Source: Akkermansiaceae bacterium
Lineage (GTDB): Bacteria > Verrucomicrobiota > Verrucomicrobiia > Verrucomicrobiales > Akkermansiaceae
Assembly: GCA_019634595.1 (NCBI GenBank)
Contig: JAHCBC010000007.1
Coordinates: 1 to 64,000, forward strand
DNA length: 64,000 nucleotides
Direction: 5' to 3'
Positions 60,885 through 64,000 of this stretch are shown here, piece after piece. Numbering within the stretch: the first letter of the stretch is position 1; each line of letters opens with the position of its first letter. The translations under genes and the position numbers were made by a program. The notes under the pieces were generated by a model. The model did no database searches, was not told the origin of the DNA, and saw only the letters and a list, made by a program, of their open reading frames with translations.

Positions 60885-62759
60885 TCACAGCGTTTTCAAC
60901 GCGGTGTCCGGACTAAGATCCCTGAAAAGCCGGGCGGCGTTGATCTTCGCCACATCAGTGGAAAACCCGCTGTCGCGGAAAACCACGCGGACCGGCTGAC
61001 GTTCCGCCAGTTCCCGGATGAGGGCATCATCCACCCCGGTGGCGAAGCAAGCGGCCAAGGCGTTCTCCGCGACGAAGAAGACCTTCTTCCCGGCGAGTGT
61101 TTCCTCCCGGATGGGCAGACCCAGGTCCACACCGCAGCCCAGCATCACCTGGAACAGCAGATCCTCATCCGTGCGGCTGTCGCTCCCGACTTTCAGAACG
61201 CGGAAGCCGATGTCCGGCGGGGTTTCTCCCGGAGGGAGCCTTGATCTCCATTCCTCCAGAACCTTCTTTCCGGCACGGCGGAGGCGCTCCTTGCCGATCT
61301 CCGCGATGGTCGTGTAGCCGGCCTTCCGCGCGTCGCTCCTGTCATCGCACGGCTCCGCAAGCTGGACCATGATGTGGCGGCGGTTGCCACCATCCTCCGC
61401 ATTGAGTTTCATGACCGCGTGGGCGGTGGTAGCGGATCCGGAGAAGAAATCGAGCACGATGGCATCCCGGCCGTCGATCAGCCGCAACAGGAAGGCGACC
61501 AGTTCCGTGGGTTTGCAGAAGGGGAAGGGGATGCCAAGCGCCTTGAGCTCCTTCGTCCCCCGGGAGTTCGGGTAGTCGTAGATGACATCCTCCGGATGCA
61601 GCGTCGCTTCGGCGTCCTCGTCGAAATAGACCTTCGGGTAGATGTTCCACTTCGACTGCCTGCCATGCTCATCCAGCAGCGGGTTTCTCGATGATGCCGG
61701 CGTGAAGATCAGCAGATGCCTCTGCCGCAGATAGGTGTCCACCGACCACCGCCACACCTTGTCCGCGTTGGAGAGGGGTCTGACTTTGCTGCCGTCCTTG
61801 CGCTCCTCAGGGAAGACATTGCCCGGAGGAATGATCAGGCTGCCGTCCGGTGCCTCGATGTAATACCGCTGGTTCGGGCGGGAATCCAGCGACGGCTGGA
61901 ACAGGGACGCCCCGCTCTTTTTGTATCTCCGGCCGTTCTTCTCGGACCGGGTGTAATCGCCGATGTCCCGGACCTTCCTGACGCCGAACTCCGGCAGGTC
62001 CCGGATGCTCTTCGCATAGGCGAGGATGTAGTCCTTCGTCGGGCGGAAGTGGGTCCCCTTGTCGGAGGTCCGTTTCGCGATCCTCGTGACCTGGGAGATG
62101 AAGTTGTCGCTGCCGAAGATCTCGTTGCACAGCTTCTTCAGGTTGGCGATCTCATCGTCACCGATGCTGATGAAAATCACGCCATCATCCGCCAGCAGGT
62201 TCCTCGCCAGCTTCAGCCGGGGATACATCATGGACAGCCATCCGGAGTGAGTGCGGCCATTCGTCGCGGACAGAGCGTCGCCCTCCTCATCCACTTCACC
62301 GGAGCCGCGGGCATATTCTTCCCGGCTCATGGAGAAATCATCGTCATAAATGAAGTCGTTGCCCGTGTTGTAGGGAGGGTCGGTGTAGATCACCCTGATC
62401 TTGCCGTGGTAGCTCTCCAGGAGCAGCTTCAGCGCGTCGAGGTTGTCGCCCTCGATGTAGAGGTTGCCGGTGGTGTCGAAATCCACCGACTCCTGCCTGG
62501 CGGGGCGGAGGGTCTTGTCGATGGGGGAGTTCGCCAGGGCGAGCGCAGCCCGTTTTCCCGGCCAATCGAGCCGGTAGCGTTCCTGCGGGCCGTCCACCAA
62601 GTCCGGCGAAAGCTCCTGCCGCAGCAGATCAAAGTCGATGGCGCGAACCGTCTTTCCATCGGCGTCCGTGGTTTCCGTCACGCAGTTCGGAAACAGCCTC
62701 GCGATCCGGTCCACATTCCGGGCAGTGAGGTCAGGAGTCTGGAGGTCGAGGCGATCCAT
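60885..62759 (-). CDS. Type III DNA methyltransferase (Mod), no adjacent restriction gene
   Basis: A 624-residue adenine-specific methylase of the beta class. Motif IV, TDPPYNTGNDF, comes first and the SAM-binding LDFFSGSATTAHAV follows, as in Mod subunits. LYIEGDNLDALKLLLESYHGKI opens the domain. The C-terminal target-recognition region and the family ending are present, so it is not truncated. The usual res gene should follow at lower positions, but a membrane protein gene lies there. It may be an orphan methylase with an epigenetic role. The ATG at 62759 (MDRLDLQTP) is preferred over 62786. Confidence 0.92.
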   Translation of the reverse strand: MDRLDLQTPDLTARNVDRIARLFPNCVTETTDADGKTVRAIDFDLLRQELSPDLVDGPQERYRLDWPGKRAALALANSPIDKTLRPARQESVDFDTTGNLYIEGDNLDALKLLLESYHGKIRVIYTDPPYNTGNDFIYDDDFSMSREEYARGSGEVDEEGDALSATNGRTHSGWLSMMYPRLKLARNLLADDGVIFISIGDDEIANLKKLCNEIFGSDNFISQVTRIAKRTSDKGTHFRPTKDYILAYAKSIRDLPEFGVRKVRDIGDYTRSEKNGRRYKKSGASLFQPSLDSRPNQRYYIEAPDGSLIIPPGNVFPEERKDGSKVRPLSNADKVWRWSVDTYLRQRHLLIFTPASSRNPLLDEHGRQSKWNIYPKVYFDEDAEATLHPEDVIYDYPNSRGTKELKALGIPFPFCKPTELVAFLLRLIDGRDAIVLDFFSGSATTAHAVMKLNAEDGGNRRHIMVQLAEPCDDRSDARKAGYTTIAEIGKERLRRAGKKVLEEWRSRLPPGETPPDIGFRVLKVGSDSRTDEDLLFQVMLGCGVDLGLPIREETLAGKKVFFVAENALAACFATGVDDALIRELAERQPVRVVFRDSGFSTDVAKINAARLFRDLSPDTALKTL

Positions 62760-62935
62760 GCGGGCGGAGGAGGTCGTGCCGGGCACGGCTTTCTACACAT
62801 GCCGATGGCAGGGACAAAGCTTCCGTTTTTGCGTCATCGGAACTGCCAGGGGTGTGGGTCCAATGACGGGCTTACAGCAATCCGATGGATTGAATTCCGC
62901 ATTACATACATTGTAACAAGTAACTATTGGCGACC

Positions 62936-63535
62936 TCAGGAGGCCGGATTCCCACCCTTAATCCAGAAAACCAACCGGTTCCGGACTTCCAGCTCCCCGG
63001 AGTCCACTTGCTGCCACTCCATCTCCGCCTGCAGTTCCGGAATCTGTCGGTAACCCCGCTTGTTCCAGAAGGCTTCGTTGGTCCGGTAGTCCGCTGGCTT
63101 CAATCGATGATCGTCCGGGCGCACGACCGCACAGAATGCGGTGACCGCGTAGCCGAGGCTGGCGGCGTGCTTTTCCCGCTCATCGAAAAACCGGTGCCCG
63201 ATGCCTTGGCCGCGTTCCTCCTTCGCCAGGACGGATTCTCCGAAGTAAAACACCGTCGAGATGTCCCAGCCTGCATCCAGAAACGGCTTCTGGAACGCTT
63301 CGTCGGCTTCGGACAGCGGCAGGCCCGTGGAGATGCCGACGGCGCGGCCGTCACGGACCGCCAAGACGATCACGGCATTTGCGGACTCTCCATAGGTGGC
63401 CAAATAGCCGCGCTCATACTCTTCCGTGCCTTCGTAGAGGTAAGGATATTCGCGGAAAACGGCGATCCTGAGCCGGGCCGCATCCGCCAGATACGGCTGG
63501 AGCGATTCCCCCACGGCACTGAAGACCTCAATCAT
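62936..63535 (-). CDS. GNAT-family N-acetyltransferase
   Basis: A 199-residue protein. VLAKEERGQGIGHRFFDEREKHA carries the Q/RxxGxG/A acetyl-CoA motif, with preceding strands VGISTGLPLSE and STVFYFGESV. The C-terminal half with NEAFWNKRGYRQIP fits the fold. The substrate is unknown. The ATG at 63535 is chosen over a TTG four codons upstream. Confidence 0.85.
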   Translation of the reverse strand: MIEVFSAVGESLQPYLADAARLRIAVFREYPYLYEGTEEYERGYLATYGESANAVIVLAVRDGRAVGISTGLPLSEADEAFQKPFLDAGWDISTVFYFGESVLAKEERGQGIGHRFFDEREKHAASLGYAVTAFCAVVRPDDHRLKPADYRTNEAFWNKRGYRQIPELQAEMEWQQVDSGELEVRNRLVFWIKGGNPAS

Positions 63536-63553
63536 TACTTGTGACAATCCGAA

Positions 63554-64000
63554 TCACCCTTTCGGCAGGCCAGCCAGCAGAGTTTCCCACCTCGCCTTGA
63601 ACGTCGCATTGTCCAGCGAGAGCCGGTCGGCGGCGGCAGTGGCCCGTGCCCGGTCCCCCACCAGCCAGTCATAGGCGATGGCCGTTTCATGTCGGGGCTG
63701 CAGCTTTTCCGTCTCCGCGGCGCGGCTACGTGAGTAGGTGGTGCGGTAGAACTGGACGGCGGATCCGGGGTCGATGTCCCCCCACCCGAACTGGCCCGCC
63801 TGCCCGCCCGGAGCGATGCCGGAGAGCTGCCCGGGAGCGGTGATTTTCACCTGGTCGATGGCCTCGCCGGTGCGCAGCCGGAGCTGGACCGGCTGGAAAC
63901 TGCCACTGATCTCCTGTTCCAGGAAATCCAGAAAATCAATCGCAAGTCGGTTGATTTCCAACAAGGAATCACGTTTCGCCCCGGGTGGATCGGCGGTGAG
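63554..64000 (-). CDS. C-terminal part of an unidentified gene (cut by window edge)
   Basis: The frame is open from the right edge to a stop at 63554, giving about 148 residues. It reads as soluble, alpha+beta sequence (KITAPGQLSGIAPGG, then SAVQFYRTTYSRSRAAETEK) with no motif I recognise. It lies 18 bases upstream of the GNAT gene on the same strand, so the two may share a transcript. Confidence 0.55.
   Translation of the reverse strand, partial: LTADPPGAKRDSLLEINRLAIDFLDFLEQEISGSFQPVQLRLRTGEAIDQVKITAPGQLSGIAPGGQAGQFGWGDIDPGSAVQFYRTTYSRSRAAETEKLQPRHETAIAYDWLVGDRARATAAADRLSLDNATFKARWETLLAGLPKG

Overview
The window looks like chromosomal DNA from a free-living member of the Verrucomicrobiota (Verrucomicrobiales, Luteolibacter-like). 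The evidence is GC-rich coding DNA, a PEP-CTERM protein, two DUF1080 proteins, several secreted esterase, propeller and oxidoreductase proteins of the kind common in this phylum, and many palindromic intergenic repeats. I see no phage, plasmid, transposase or CRISPR array. Almost everything is densely packed coding sequence.

Layout. 1-5 kb: gltB (cut by the left edge), an alpha/beta-hydrolase with an altered active site and an exported protein, then a nested palindromic repeat. 5.2-8.6 kb: a six-gene operon of SRPBCC, AHSA1, DoxX-like, DUF1428 and YCII/DGPF proteins ending in an ECF42-type sigma factor. A GTAG-type REP doublet closes it. 8.7-17.3 kb: DUF2288, a 2-hydroxyacid dehydrogenase, a tRNA-dihydrouridine synthase, a CII-like HTH protein, an FAD oxidoreductase plus PEP-CTERM pair, a NarL-type two-component system and tRNA-Thr(CGT). 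17.3-18.1 kb has no convincing gene. 18.1-21.6 kb: a SNF2 helicase.

21.7-28.6 kb is the most interesting region. It is a metal-uptake locus with a substrate-binding lipoprotein, an outer-membrane protein, an ATPase, a permease fused to a DtxR/MntR-type repressor, and a second permease. The genes are joined by overlaps and a TonB receptor lies upstream. Gene order and the fusion match the chlamydial ytgA-B-CR-D operon. A promoter with a TTAGC-N4-GCTAA palindrome over its predicted start site precedes the first gene.

28.7-38 kb holds mixed metabolism: DUF3592, an esterase/SMP-30 fusion, an EboE-like protein, dprA, an AT-richer patch with an HNH nuclease, a TAT-exported propeller, a CorA-like protein, aroB and a cupin. 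38-43.4 kb holds a DUF1080 protein and then a molybdenum cofactor operon (moeA-moaC-mobA-moaD-moaE/MOSC-moaA). 43.4-51.8 kb is mostly exported proteins, including a possible clan CD (caspase-like) protein. 51.8-56 kb holds a ketosynthase, a chain-length-factor-like partner and a divergent AMP-ligase, perhaps part of a polyene or type II polyketide locus. 56-64 kb holds a fungal-type cystathionine gamma-synthase-like enzyme, a HupE/TonB transport operon, a type III DNA methyltransferase without a restriction gene, a GNAT enzyme and a gene cut by the right edge.

Functions rest on protein motifs read by eye. No database search was run.
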